10,802 bases of DNA from Allosphingosinicella sp. (GTDB lineage Bacteria > Pseudomonadota > Alphaproteobacteria > Sphingomonadales > Sphingomonadaceae), in contig JASLBD010000247.1 of assembly GCA_030146745.1 (NCBI GenBank), positions 1 to 10,802 of the forward strand, in the 5' to 3' direction. The position numbers were made by a program, and so were the translations under genes. This document shows positions 1 to 7,250 of the stretch, piece after piece. The number at the start of each line of letters is the position of its first letter. Position 1 is the stretch's first letter. Under the pieces are notes generated by a model. The model was not told the DNA's origin, searched no databases, and worked only from the letters and a program-made list of their open reading frames with translations.

Positions 1-3000
1 ATGGTTTGTTCGAGCTTTGGCGAAAAGCGCTGGTTTTCGTCACCGAACAGGAGCGAATTGTTCTTCCTTATCTCAGCGCTCTCATCCCATGAAACGATGA
101 CGTTGGAAAAATATTCGGTGGGGGTAAGATAGCGATATTGCTGGTCGACCACGCTGAGCCAGTAGGCCATCTCCTCCGGCGTCAGCGGATCGAAGCCGGT
201 CGGATCGACCAGGGTCGCCGGATTGTTGTCCGCATAGGTATAGAGATTGAGCCGGTCGACGGGACCCGCGGGATCGGGCGTGATCCAGCGCCCCATCCAT
301 GGAGAATAATAGCGCTGGCCGAAATAATAGAAGCCGGTGGCGCGATCGAGCTCCTTGCCGGTGAAGCGATAGCGCTTCCGCTCGACCTCCGAAGCATTGC
401 TCCCGCCGATCACCGCCGCGCCGCCGAAGGGGTAATATTCCTCGTAGGTGATGATCTGGCCGGAATCGTCGAGCTCGAAGTTCACCGAGCCCAGTAGATC
501 GTCGAGCTGATAGCGGTAGTTGCGCGTGCCGCCGCCCTGCTGCGCGACCGGCTCCGTCACGCTGGTGACGAGAATGCACTGGCCGGCGACGACAAGCTTT
601 AGCGACACGATCTGCTCGGTCGCCGGCTGCCCCTCCGGCGCGGCGCGGACGACGACGACGTCGCCGACGTAGAGGCTGTCCTCGATCCGATTGCCGCCAC
701 CGGTGAGGCGCTGCACCACCTTGCGCGCGCGCACGCCCGCCGCATCGTAGGTGAACCACGCTTTGTCGGGATCGCCGCTGCCGCGCGGGGTGATCACCGC
801 GGAAGACAGCGCGTTGCGGAAGTCGAAGACGAGGGTCGGAAGGTCCGGATCCGGCGACGGCTGCTGCAGGCTGATCAGATTGCCCGTCGCATCGTAGAAA
901 TCGTTGGGCGTCTTTCCGCCCGAGACCATGCTGGCCGGGACCGCGCGATTGGATTTTGCAGCGACCGCGAAATCGCTGGTTCCGCGCCCTTCGTTGCTGT
1001 TCGCGACGGTGCGGACCTGGGTGATGTTGCCGGACAGGTCGTATTGGAAGCTGCGCCGATACGGCTCGAGCTGTCCCGGGGCCTGTGCCACCATCTGGCG
1101 GCCCGTGGCGGCGATCAGCTCATAGACGGCGTCGTAGGTATAATCGTGAACGCCGGACGTGGCCTGGCCGGCGAAGAAGCTCGCCGGCTGGGTCGAGTCG
1201 GTCATGTTGCTGACATTGCCGACGGGATCGTAGGTGTAGGCGGCGTCCTGCAGCACCCGGCCGTCGGAACCTCGGGTGGAAAGGATGCGGGTGAGCCGGA
1301 ACGTGGCCGGATCGTAGCTATATTCGGTGCCGACGCCATTGGCGTAGGCGACGGCGCGTCGCGCACCCATGGCGTTGAAGGTTTGATTTTGCACGACCTT
1401 CGTCGGCGCCTCCCCCCCCAACAACAACAATCCCACCGAGTTCAGCCAGCCATTCAAGTAACAGGTATATTGAGTCTGGCTGCCATCGGCATTGCCGGCG
1501 GCCTGGATTTCTCCCAGGGCATTCCGCAGCCAGGACTGAACCCATTGCTCAGGCATCAGCGGCACGGCGGACGGATCGCCCCAATCGACCATCTCGGTGT
1601 AATTCTGCAGCAGACGAGTGGTGCTGCGCACCGGCTCGGCGGAAAGATCATAGCCCTCGATCTCGACCACGCCCGCTTCGCCGTAAGAGCGTATTGCGCG
1701 ATCGACGCTCCGGCTTGCGGAATCGGTGCCGTATTCCGTCCGTTGCACGATCTGGTCGAGCCCGCCGCCGATGACGCTCTTGCTGGTCTCGCGATGAAGG
1801 GAGTCGAAGGTGGTGACGAGGCGGTAGCCGCGGGCATTCCAATGGTCGATCATCCCTCCGAGCGCGTCCGAGAGAAGGGTGGCAGATCCGGCGTCGGCGC
1901 CCTGCGACGACATCACCCGACCCGCCATGTCCAGGACAACGAAATAGTTGAACGCGCTGGGGACGTCCGGCGTGGCCGGGTCGTAGAAGCGAGGATCGGC
2001 CACGCGCAGATTGGCACCCGCCGCGTCGACCCAATATGAGGTGATAAGCGCGAAGGTGCTGACCGCGCCATCGTCGTCGGCGGTATTGATCTGAGTTTGC
2101 TGGATCGTGTTGCCGCGGGAATCGTAGTGCGAAGTCGTGGGCGTGCCGGCGAATACCGCCGCTTTCTCCAGCGCAGCTCGGACCTCCGGCTTCGCCGGTC
2201 CGTCGTCGATGACGATCCGCTTGTACGTGGCGGACCCAAGGACATTGTCGTCCTCATCGCTCACGACCTCGGACCAGGGCGTATAGAGGGTGGAGCGGAA
2301 AAATCCGTCCGGGGTGTCGGTGCGGACGACTCGGTTGGCCGAGTCGTAGGCGTAGGCCGTAAACGGCACGTCCGGCAGCGGCGCATAATCCGGTGCCGCA
2401 GCCACATAGGGCACGTAACGGCGGACGGGCTGGCCGCGCTCGTCGTTTACGGTACGGCCCGAGACGATCCAGGCGACGTCGTCCGGTGCGGGCTCGGTGT
2501 GCGGAGGATAGGAAGTCGGCGCGATCGCCGCGCTGTCTACGGCGGCAACGGTGCAAAGCGGTCGCGAGAAACCATTGCAATAATCGACCGTGCGGCGGAT
2601 GCGCGAAGCCGGGGCCGGATTGCCGTCCGAGGCGTAATACCACTCCACGCGCGTCAGCGTGACGCTGTTCGGCGGCACGCCGTCGCGCTGCCAGGCGAAC
2701 AGATCGTAGGCAAAGAAGCTGCCGGCGCCCTGGAGATATTTTTCCGGATCGGCGAGAACCTGCGGCCCGGTCGAGACAGGCTGTTCGACATAGTCCGACA
2801 GCGGCTGATTGCCGTTCATCACGCCGCCGCGCTCATCGTAAAGCGTCGTGGCGATCACTTGTGCCAGAGGATCGAACAGGACTTCGGAGACCACGTCGTT
2901 GAGATCGGTGACCGACCGGGTCTTCATCGCCTGGTAATCGAACGCGGAACGCACGGTTTGCGAGAGCGCATCCGTGGCGGTGAGCACCGTAAGCCAGTAG

Positions 3001-6000
3001 GGATCGAAGCCATATTGCGTGGCCGCGCCGAAGGGATCGACCGTCTCGACAAGCGAATAATAGCCGTCGGCCCCGGCGTAATGCGCAATTAGATTCTGGT
3101 TCCACCAATAGCCGTTGGCGGGGTCGAGCAGGTAGCCGCCCTGCAGCTCCAGCAGCTCCGGCGTGACGACGGCGGGGTCGTAGGTCTTATCGACCAGGCT
3201 TTGCGGAAAGACGGCGGCACGGTCGCAATAGACGAGCGCCTGCTGCGTCGTCTGCCCCAACGGCAAGGCCGCGCCGTGCTGCGCATCCCAGAAAAGCGTC
3301 TGCGACCATTGTTCGACCCGCGCCTGACATTGCGCCGGCGTGAAATCCTTCCCGAATGGAATGGTGCTGGCCAGGGCGGCCGCCACTTGGGCGCCGCAAG
3401 CCTCGAAACTGAAATAACGGGCGGGCGCGGGACTGAGACCGGCAAGCTCATAGGCGGTCTGCTCGTATTGCCGGCCGACGAGATGGTATGGCGTACTGAC
3501 ATTGATAAAATTCGTTCGAGTGGCCGAAGCGAGCAGGATCTGCTGGCGCGGCGGCGCCCCGGCCGGCGCTGTCCTTCGTCCGTAACAGATGCTGGCCACC
3601 AAAGTGGGATGACCGTAGGAATCGGTCTCGAGCGTGAAGCCGTGCTCGATGCGAGGATCGGCGGCGACCTGATCGTAATTGCTCGTGGCGCTCTCGCGCG
3701 GAATAATCTGGAAGACGGCGTATTGGCCGTCGAGGCAAGGTTGCAACAGGCCCACATAGCGGTTCGCCTGAACCACGCTCAGCGGCACCTCGCCGGGCAA
3801 GCCATTGTCGCCGACCTGGAATATCTCCTGGCGCAATTGCGAGCCGGCCAGGGCGACGCAGGCCTGGCGTCGCGTCTCTGCGTCGCTCGCCAGGATCTCG
3901 GACGAAAAGACGTCCGGCGGCAGGTTCAGCGCATTCGCGTCCCCGGCGAAATATTCGCTGCGATATTGAGCCTGAAGCGCCGGTCCGAGGATGAAGGCGC
4001 CAACGTCGTACCAGGTCTTCGCAAGCGCCGGGGCCACGGACGGCAGGTCCGTCTCCTGCGCCGGGCCCTTCAGAGACGGAAATTGCCAAACGTCGGGTGC
4101 GAAGGTTTGCGTATCCTGGCTTTGGCTGTAGCCGAAGCCGAGAAACTTGCGTTCCACCGGATCGAAGAAGCCGTCGCGATACTCGCAGACCCGTCGCATC
4201 ATGGTGACGGCAATGAGGTCTTCTTCGACGACTTCGGCCAGCACCGGAACGGGCGAAGGCAATTTGGTCACCCAACCCTCGCCCCGCTTTCGCGCCGCGA
4301 GATAATAATCGGTGGAGCTGCGGAAGATCAGCTGGGTCAGCCGGCCCGAGTGATTGTCTATTTGATTGAGCAGTTTGGGACGACGACGGCCGGAGAAATC
4401 GATATAATAATGGCGAACCGGCGCGCCGGCGAGGCTGATGACCAGGCAGCTGCCGCCATCGCCGAACACGTCGGCTACCGATACCTGGTCGGCATTGGTG
4501 AGATCGAGCGGGATCTCCACCCGCACCGGCGCCGAAAACCCGTTGCCCGACTGGTTGAGGCAGATTTCGACAAAGCCGGGATAGACGAGCAGCAGGCTGG
4601 GACGGCCGCTGCCGTTGACGTCGGCCCACATCACCCGATCGAGCTTCAGCTGCGACGAGAATTCCGGTGCGCCGGCGAAGGTGACGGGCGGTCCGAAACG
4701 GCCATGGCCGAGGTTGGGCCAGGCCTGCAGCCGCCCGCTGGTGAAGATCACTCGCGCCGGCAGGCCGTCGCCGAAGATGTCGACGAAACCGACGAACCCG
4801 GTCGAAGTGACGGCATCCCGTTCCGGCACCCCCGCCGCGTTCGGGGCCACGCATTGCGGCCCGAAGCCGGCTTCGGCCAGCGACGGGTAGAAGCCGACGC
4901 GGCCCGGCGCCGGCGCATACATGTCCGCAAGGCCGTCGCCGGTCAGATCCGCGAAGGTGGAATCGTCCTGCAGGAAACCGGTCGGGAAGCGCTGAAACGA
5001 ACGTAAGCCCCGCCACGTCCCGTCGCCTTCATTGCCGTAAAATCCGGCCCTCGCGGAGTCGCCGACGACGAGGTCGAGAGCCCCGTTGCCGCCGATGTCC
5101 ATGAGTCCGTAGCTGGGCCGCTCCAGCCGAAACTCGTTCGGAGCCTGCGGCAGAACGACGGGGTCGTCGTACACCCCGTCGCCCAGCGCACGCCAATAGA
5201 GCAGCGAGGATGCATTGGCATGGAGAATGCCGGCAATGCCGTCGCCATAGAGATCGACCAGCCGATACAGCCCGCCGTCGAGCGGCCCGGGAAAGCCTTC
5301 CGCGCCGGCGCAACGCAGTTCGCCAAGGGCATAGCTCTGCGGCCGGAACGGCGTGTATTCGAGGGTGGTCGGCGGCATCGGCCGAGTTGCGTACCGGCCG
5401 TTCCCGTAGCGGTAGCCTATGCGCTGCGCGGAGAGGAGTTGCGAGCCCGTCGGATCGTCGCTGTACGACAGCAAGGTTGCGCCGACGACGCATTGCGCGA
5501 TTCCGGTCTCGGCCGGGAGTTCGTGCACCATGAGCACGGCGTTGCAGCGGCGGTAGGTCCGGATCTCGAAGCCTGAGCGATAGGTCGAGAAGGGATCGGG
5601 GCGGACGGCCCACGGCCGCACCGGCAAAAGGTCGGTATTGGCGGCCAGATCGGCGAGATCATATTCGCCGTAGTCGAACACGACATGGAAGGCGAAGGCC
5701 GCAGTCCCGCCGGCCTGGACGTAATTGCCGTAGGAGATGCGCTCGATGTAGCGGCGGGCGCGGTCGTCGCGCCCGCGATTGGCCAGGGTATCGGGGACGT
5801 TCTCGCGGTTCTCGGCCTTGTAGCGATATCGGATCCGATTGCCGCGGGTATCGAGCGTGCTGTCGACGAGCCATTCGAAGATGTGAGTGGGCGCATCGGG
5901 ATCGTAGACGCGGCTGAGGTCGTCCGTGCCCAGAAGGGTCTCGCTGGACTGGGCGTCGACGATGCGCCAGTGGCTGAGCCCGTCGGCCGTCTGCACCCAA

Positions 6001-6503
6001 TGCTCGACGATATCGAAAGCGGTCTCGACGCGCGGGCGATAGACCGTGACCTCATATTCGACCTCCGGTCCGGCCGGCCCGCCGGTAACGGTCCGAGTCG
6101 CCCGCCGCCATTCCCCGGGCGCGGTCTCGTCGTAACGCGGGACGAGCTGCTGCCCGCCCAGGAGATAGAAGTCGCCTCCGGCATATTGGGGAATGCCGCG
6201 GTCGGTCTGCCGGCTGATGCTAAGCAGGGGCAATGAGAAGCCGACGCCGAAGGCGCCGTTCGCCGCCGCCGTAGCATATCGCAGCGCCAGGTTCGGCGTC
6301 GCGCCCCGGGCAGGCGTAACCGGCAGGGCGATCGAGTAGACCGGGGCGCCCGTCGCCGGATCGGCCTGCAGGGCATCGCCATAGCCGCTGATGCGCCCGC
6401 CTTCGGGCAGCGCGATCTGGGGTTCGGATACGGCTTGCTCGCGATTCCCCGCGGTCGGCGGGCGCGAAGCGGTCCGGTCTTCGTCGGCCGGAGCAGAGTC
6501 CAT
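1..6503 (-). CDS. Tc-toxin B/C-fusion type RHS protein (SpvB-TcdB-RHS core), C-terminus cut by the window edge
   Basis: The reading frame is open for 2,167 codons from ATG at 6503, with AGGGGA 10 nt upstream, and has no stop before base 1. Domain order: an SpvB/TcaC N-terminal domain (about residues 29-330; QIALPEGG, NGAFGVGFSLPL, RQTDRGIPQY); FG-GAP/VCBS-like segments at about 415-685 (DLYGDGIAGIL, DIGGNGALDLVV, DLTGDGLADMY, DIFGDGLPARV, DVNGSGRPSLLL, DVFGDGG); a TcdB-type middle with FDPVERKFLGFGY near 780; degenerate YD repeats at about 1380-1930 (YTYDPVGN, FQYDLSGN, FTYDAAG); EEYYPFGG near 2025; and an RHS-associated core (YYFGQRYYSPWMGRW, DPAG, LYTYADNNP, VDPTGF) ending at F2104. In Tc toxins, B and C form a hollow shell that holds the C-terminal toxin, which the core's aspartyl protease cuts free. 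D2077, D2083 and D2100 are candidate protease aspartates. The visible C-terminal segment (2105-2167) matches no family I know. There is no obvious signal peptide. The fold and family are well supported; insecticidal or antibacterial use is not shown. Confidence 0.93.
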   Translation of the reverse strand, partial: MDSAPADEDRTASRPPTAGNREQAVSEPQIALPEGGRISGYGDALQADPATGAPVYSIALPVTPARGATPNLALRYATAAANGAFGVGFSLPLLSISRQTDRGIPQYAGGDFYLLGGQQLVPRYDETAPGEWRRATRTVTGGPAGPEVEYEVTVYRPRVETAFDIVEHWVQTADGLSHWRIVDAQSSETLLGTDDLSRVYDPDAPTHIFEWLVDSTLDTRGNRIRYRYKAENRENVPDTLANRGRDDRARRYIERISYGNYVQAGGTAAFAFHVVFDYGEYDLADLAANTDLLPVRPWAVRPDPFSTYRSGFEIRTYRRCNAVLMVHELPAETGIAQCVVGATLLSYSDDPTGSQLLSAQRIGYRYGNGRYATRPMPPTTLEYTPFRPQSYALGELRCAGAEGFPGPLDGGLYRLVDLYGDGIAGILHANASSLLYWRALGDGVYDDPVVLPQAPNEFRLERPSYGLMDIGGNGALDLVVGDSARAGFYGNEGDGTWRGLRSFQRFPTGFLQDDSTFADLTGDGLADMYAPAPGRVGFYPSLAEAGFGPQCVAPNAAGVPERDAVTSTGFVGFVDIFGDGLPARVIFTSGRLQAWPNLGHGRFGPPVTFAGAPEFSSQLKLDRVMWADVNGSGRPSLLLVYPGFVEICLNQSGNGFSAPVRVEIPLDLTNADQVSVADVFGDGGSCLVISLAGAPVRHYYIDFSGRRRPKLLNQIDNHSGRLTQLIFRSSTDYYLAARKRGEGWVTKLPSPVPVLAEVVEEDLIAVTMMRRVCEYRDGFFDPVERKFLGFGYSQSQDTQTFAPDVWQFPSLKGPAQETDLPSVAPALAKTWYDVGAFILGPALQAQYRSEYFAGDANALNLPPDVFSSEILASDAETRRQACVALAGSQLRQEIFQVGDNGLPGEVPLSVVQANRYVGLLQPCLDGQYAVFQIIPRESATSNYDQVAADPRIEHGFTLETDSYGHPTLVASICYGRRTAPAGAPPRQQILLASATRTNFINVSTPYHLVGRQYEQTAYELAGLSPAPARYFSFEACGAQVAAALASTIPFGKDFTPAQCQARVEQWSQTLFWDAQHGAALPLGQTTQQALVYCDRAAVFPQSLVDKTYDPAVVTPELLELQGGYLLDPANGYWWNQNLIAHYAGADGYYSLVETVDPFGAATQYGFDPYWLTVLTATDALSQTVRSAFDYQAMKTRSVTDLNDVVSEVLFDPLAQVIATTLYDERGGVMNGNQPLSDYVEQPVSTGPQVLADPEKYLQGAGSFFAYDLFAWQRDGVPPNSVTLTRVEWYYASDGNPAPASRIRRTVDYCNGFSRPLCTVAAVDSAAIAPTSYPPHTEPAPDDVAWIVSGRTVNDERGQPVRRYVPYVAAAPDYAPLPDVPFTAYAYDSANRVVRTDTPDGFFRSTLYTPWSEVVSDEDDNVLGSATYKRIVIDDGPAKPEVRAALEKAAVFAGTPTTSHYDSRGNTIQQTQINTADDDGAVSTFALITSYWVDAAGANLRVADPRFYDPATPDVPSAFNYFVVLDMAGRVMSSQGADAGSATLLSDALGGMIDHWNARGYRLVTTFDSLHRETSKSVIGGGLDQIVQRTEYGTDSASRSVDRAIRSYGEAGVVEIEGYDLSAEPVRSTTRLLQNYTEMVDWGDPSAVPLMPEQWVQSWLRNALGEIQAAGNADGSQTQYTCYLNGWLNSVGLLLLGGEAPTKVVQNQTFNAMGARRAVAYANGVGTEYSYDPATFRLTRILSTRGSDGRVLQDAAYTYDPVGNVSNMTDSTQPASFFAGQATSGVHDYTYDAVYELIAATGRQMVAQAPGQLEPYRRSFQYDLSGNITQVRTVANSNEGRGTSDFAVAAKSNRAVPASMVSGGKTPNDFYDATGNLISLQQPSPDPDLPTLVFDFRNALSSAVITPRGSGDPDKAWFTYDAAGVRARKVVQRLTGGGNRIEDSLYVGDVVVVRAAPEGQPATEQIVSLKLVVAGQCILVTSVTEPVAQQGGGTRNYRYQLDDLLGSVNFELDDSGQIITYEEYYPFGGAAVIGGSNASEVERKRYRFTGKELDRATGFYYFGQRYYSPWMGRWITPDPAGPVDRLNLYTYADNNPATLVDPTGFDPLTPEEMAYWLSVVDQQYRYLTPTEYFSNVIVSWDESAEIRKNNSLLFGDENQRFSPKLEQT
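1412..1430 (-). repeat. (TTG)4 plus G8 tract inside the RHS gene
   Basis: On the coding strand four TTG codons (L1692-L1695) run directly into eight G residues (last base of TTG, GGG GGG, first base of GAG). The resulting LLLLGGE sits in the YD-repeat region. Gain of one G would bring in a TAG at 1318-1320; loss of one G would bring in a TGA near 1205. Both would remove the RHS core and C-terminal toxin. The tract is in the intact register here. Confidence 0.85.
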
Positions 6504-6592
6504 GCCAGGACATTCCCCTGAATTCCAAGAACAAAATGGACGCAAAAGTAGCGCAGGCACCGCCCCCGGTGCGCCGAGCAAGGCTCCGCCTC

Positions 6593-6640
6593 CCGCAAGA
6601 ATACAGCTTGCGGTGGGCGCGCCGCATTGCACATGCGGCG
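6593..6640 (-). promoter_or_regulatory. Two tandem hairpins in the toxin leader
   Basis: Two perfect stems lie close together: CGCCGCAT/ATGCGGCG (8 bp, 5-nt loop, 6620-6640) and CCGCAAG/CTTGCGG (7 bp, 7-nt loop, 6593-6613). In a transcript from the candidate promoter they would be in the 5' untranslated leader, about 90 nt before the start codon. They have no U-tract, so they do not look like intrinsic terminators. They may be chance structures of a GC-rich genome. Confidence 0.35.
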
Positions 6641-6664
6641 ATGCCGGGACTTATCTGTTCTTCG

Positions 6665-6693
6665 TGTTTACGAGCTTTTGCTTGCACACTCAA
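6665..6693 (-). promoter_or_regulatory. Candidate sigma-70-like promoter for the RHS toxin gene
   Basis: On the minus strand TTGAGT (6688-6693) and TAAACA (6665-6670) are separated by 17 nt. They would give a leader of roughly 150 nt before ATG 6503. The match to consensus is only moderate, and such hexamers occur by chance in this AT-richer patch. Confidence 0.25.
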
Positions 6694-6904
6694 AATAGGG
6701 CTTCAAGCGCGTATTCATCCATATCCGATGCATATCGCTTGCGAGCCCCGGCACCGCGCCGCAGTCGATTTCTGCGGGATCGAGCCGCATGAGATCGTCC
6801 GGAGGCTCAGCCGCCGGCGCTGCGGATCCGGCACATCCAATTGCTTATGTCGCGGATTGGACCGGTTGCAGACGGCCTGCGTGAAAATCTGCATCAGGTC
6901 GGGG

Positions 6905-6978
6905 TGGAGGCCCGAGCCGGAATCGAACCGGCGTGCAAGGATTTGCAGTCCTCTGCGTAACCACTCCGCCATCGGGCC
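6905..6978 (-). tRNA. tRNA-Cys (anticodon GCA)
   Basis: The 74-nt gene includes an encoded CCA (6905-6907). The acceptor stem GGCCCGA pairs with TCGGGCC. The anticodon arm is GAGGA-CTGCAAA-TCCTT, with GCA in the loop reading UGC/UGU. The T arm is GCCGG-TTCGATT-CCGGC, with the invariant TTCGA. The D arm GCG...CGC contains AGTGGTTA. All arms pair normally, so the gene looks functional. Confidence 0.95.
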
Positions 6979-6985
6979 GCCGCGC

Positions 6986-7014
6986 ACTTGTTCCACGGTG
7001 GCCTGCCAAGTCAA
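6986..7014 (-). promoter_or_regulatory. Candidate promoter of tRNA-Cys
   Basis: On the minus strand TTGACT (7009-7014) and ACAAGT (6986-6991) are separated by 17 nt. The predicted transcription start is near 6979, one base before the mature tRNA 5' end at 6978. The -35 is good; the -10 is weak but usual for an alphaproteobacterial promoter. Confidence 0.45.
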
Positions 7015-7028
7015 CCACCTTTTGAGCT

Positions 7029-7086
7029 GTCCGCGCGCGGACGCCCGTGTCCGCATTCGGACGCGAGGGGCGGTCCGGAGCCGGGC
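7029..7086. promoter_or_regulatory. Tandem GTCCG-N4-CGGAC dyads, putative enhancer sites
   Basis: Two 14-bp dyads, GTCCGCGCGCGGAC (7029-7042, a perfect palindrome) and GTCCGCATTCGGAC (7049-7062), are centred exactly 20 bp apart, about two helical turns. An imperfect third copy, GTCCGGAGCCGGGC, is at 7073-7086. They lie about 50-95 bp upstream of the predicted start of the sigma-54-type promoter at 7106. That is the usual placement for binding sites of a sigma-54 enhancer-binding protein. The dyads are visible directly; the bound protein is unknown. Confidence 0.6.
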
Positions 7087-7105
7087 CCGGTCTCGCCGCG
7101 CCCGC

Positions 7106-7121
7106 TGGCACGCCTCTTGCT
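7106..7121 (+). promoter_or_regulatory. Sigma-54 (RpoN) -24/-12 promoter
   Basis: TGGCACGCCTCTTGCT fits the sigma-54 consensus TGGCACG-N4-TTGCW at every defined position, with the GG and GC dinucleotides correctly spaced and a pyrimidine before the TGG. The predicted transcription start is near 7132, about 120 nt before the pcm-like start codon. The tandem dyads just upstream strengthen the call. Its likely target is the pcm-like/tolC/popZ operon. Confidence 0.65.
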
Positions 7122-7136
7122 GCACGCCTCTTGCTG
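7109..7136. repeat. 14-bp tandem duplication over the -12 element
   Basis: CACGCCTCTTGCTG occurs twice head to tail (7109-7122 and 7123-7136). The second copy keeps the TTGCT -12 element but has TGCACG instead of TGGCACG, so only the first copy is a full sigma-54 promoter. Confidence 0.9.
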
Positions 7137-7196
7137 CTGACCCGGCGTTCGGGACTATCCGCTTGGCCTGCCGAGGCCTTGCCGATAAAAGCCGCT

Positions 7197-7228
7197 TTGA
7201 CTAGATGGTGTATTGCATCAGTAAGACA
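7197..7228 (+). promoter_or_regulatory. Sigma-70-like promoter with overlapping imperfect inverted repeat
   Basis: TTGACT (7197-7202) is followed after 17 nt by the weak -10 AGTAAG (7220-7225). An imperfect inverted repeat with half-sites TGTATT (7209-7214) and AAGACA (7223-7228) covers the spacer and the -10. A bound regulator there would be expected to block transcription. The site lies 22 bp before the pcm-like start. The repeat is visible; promoter activity and regulator are inferred. Confidence 0.35.
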
Positions 7229-7250
7229 GTTGTGCGAGAGACGGGCGGAA

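Larger units (their letters stand above)
6504..6904. other. Intergenic region between the RHS toxin gene and tRNA-Cys
   Basis: No credible gene is present. Read on the minus strand it holds a weak sigma-70-like promoter (6665-6693), two GC-rich hairpins (6620-6640 and 6593-6613) and the Shine-Dalgarno sequence AGGGGA (6514-6519) of the toxin gene. A further dyad, CCGCAG-N7-CTGCGG, lies at 6759-6777. No T-run follows any hairpin, so no clear intrinsic terminator for tRNA-Cys was found, and read-through from tRNA-Cys into the toxin leader cannot be excluded. Confidence 0.6.

Noticed and set aside
1044..3092. Two 331-codon plus-strand frames (1044-2039 and 2097-3092)
   Set aside because: These are also antisense shadows of the RHS gene; the minus-strand frame shows recognisable YD repeats throughout this stretch.
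3201..5006. 601-codon open frame on the plus strand
   Set aside because: It lies antisense to the RHS gene, has Arg/Gly-rich low-identity composition and no domain, and is explained by the GC-rich codon pattern of the real minus-strand frame.
3448..5016. 522-codon minus-strand frame out of register with the RHS gene
   Set aside because: Its translation is Arg/Pro-rich without motifs, whereas the in-register frame shows FG-GAP and TcdB sequence over the same bases.
1..6503. SpvB-type ADP-ribosyltransferase activity
   Set aside because: Only the SpvB N-terminal domain is present; no ADP-ribosyltransferase motif is visible in the part inside the window.
6220..6513. ATG at 6513 on the minus strand as an alternative toxin start
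   Set aside because: It is in a different frame that ends at 6220 and has no spacing to the AGGGGA; ATG 6503 is in the SpvB frame.
6905..6978. tRNA-Cys as an integration attachment site
   Set aside because: No second copy of the tRNA 3' end was found in the window and no integrase is present; GAATCGAACC near 8987 is a 10-base chance match inside tolC.
6536..7204. 222-codon plus-strand frame across the tRNA
   Set aside because: It reads through tRNA-Cys on the opposite strand and both promoter regions, and has no domain.
7047..7250. Upstream extension of the pcm-like frame to ATG 7047
   Set aside because: The extra 68 residues have no PCMT similarity and cover the dyad and sigma-54 elements; ATG 7251 has a good ribosome-binding site.
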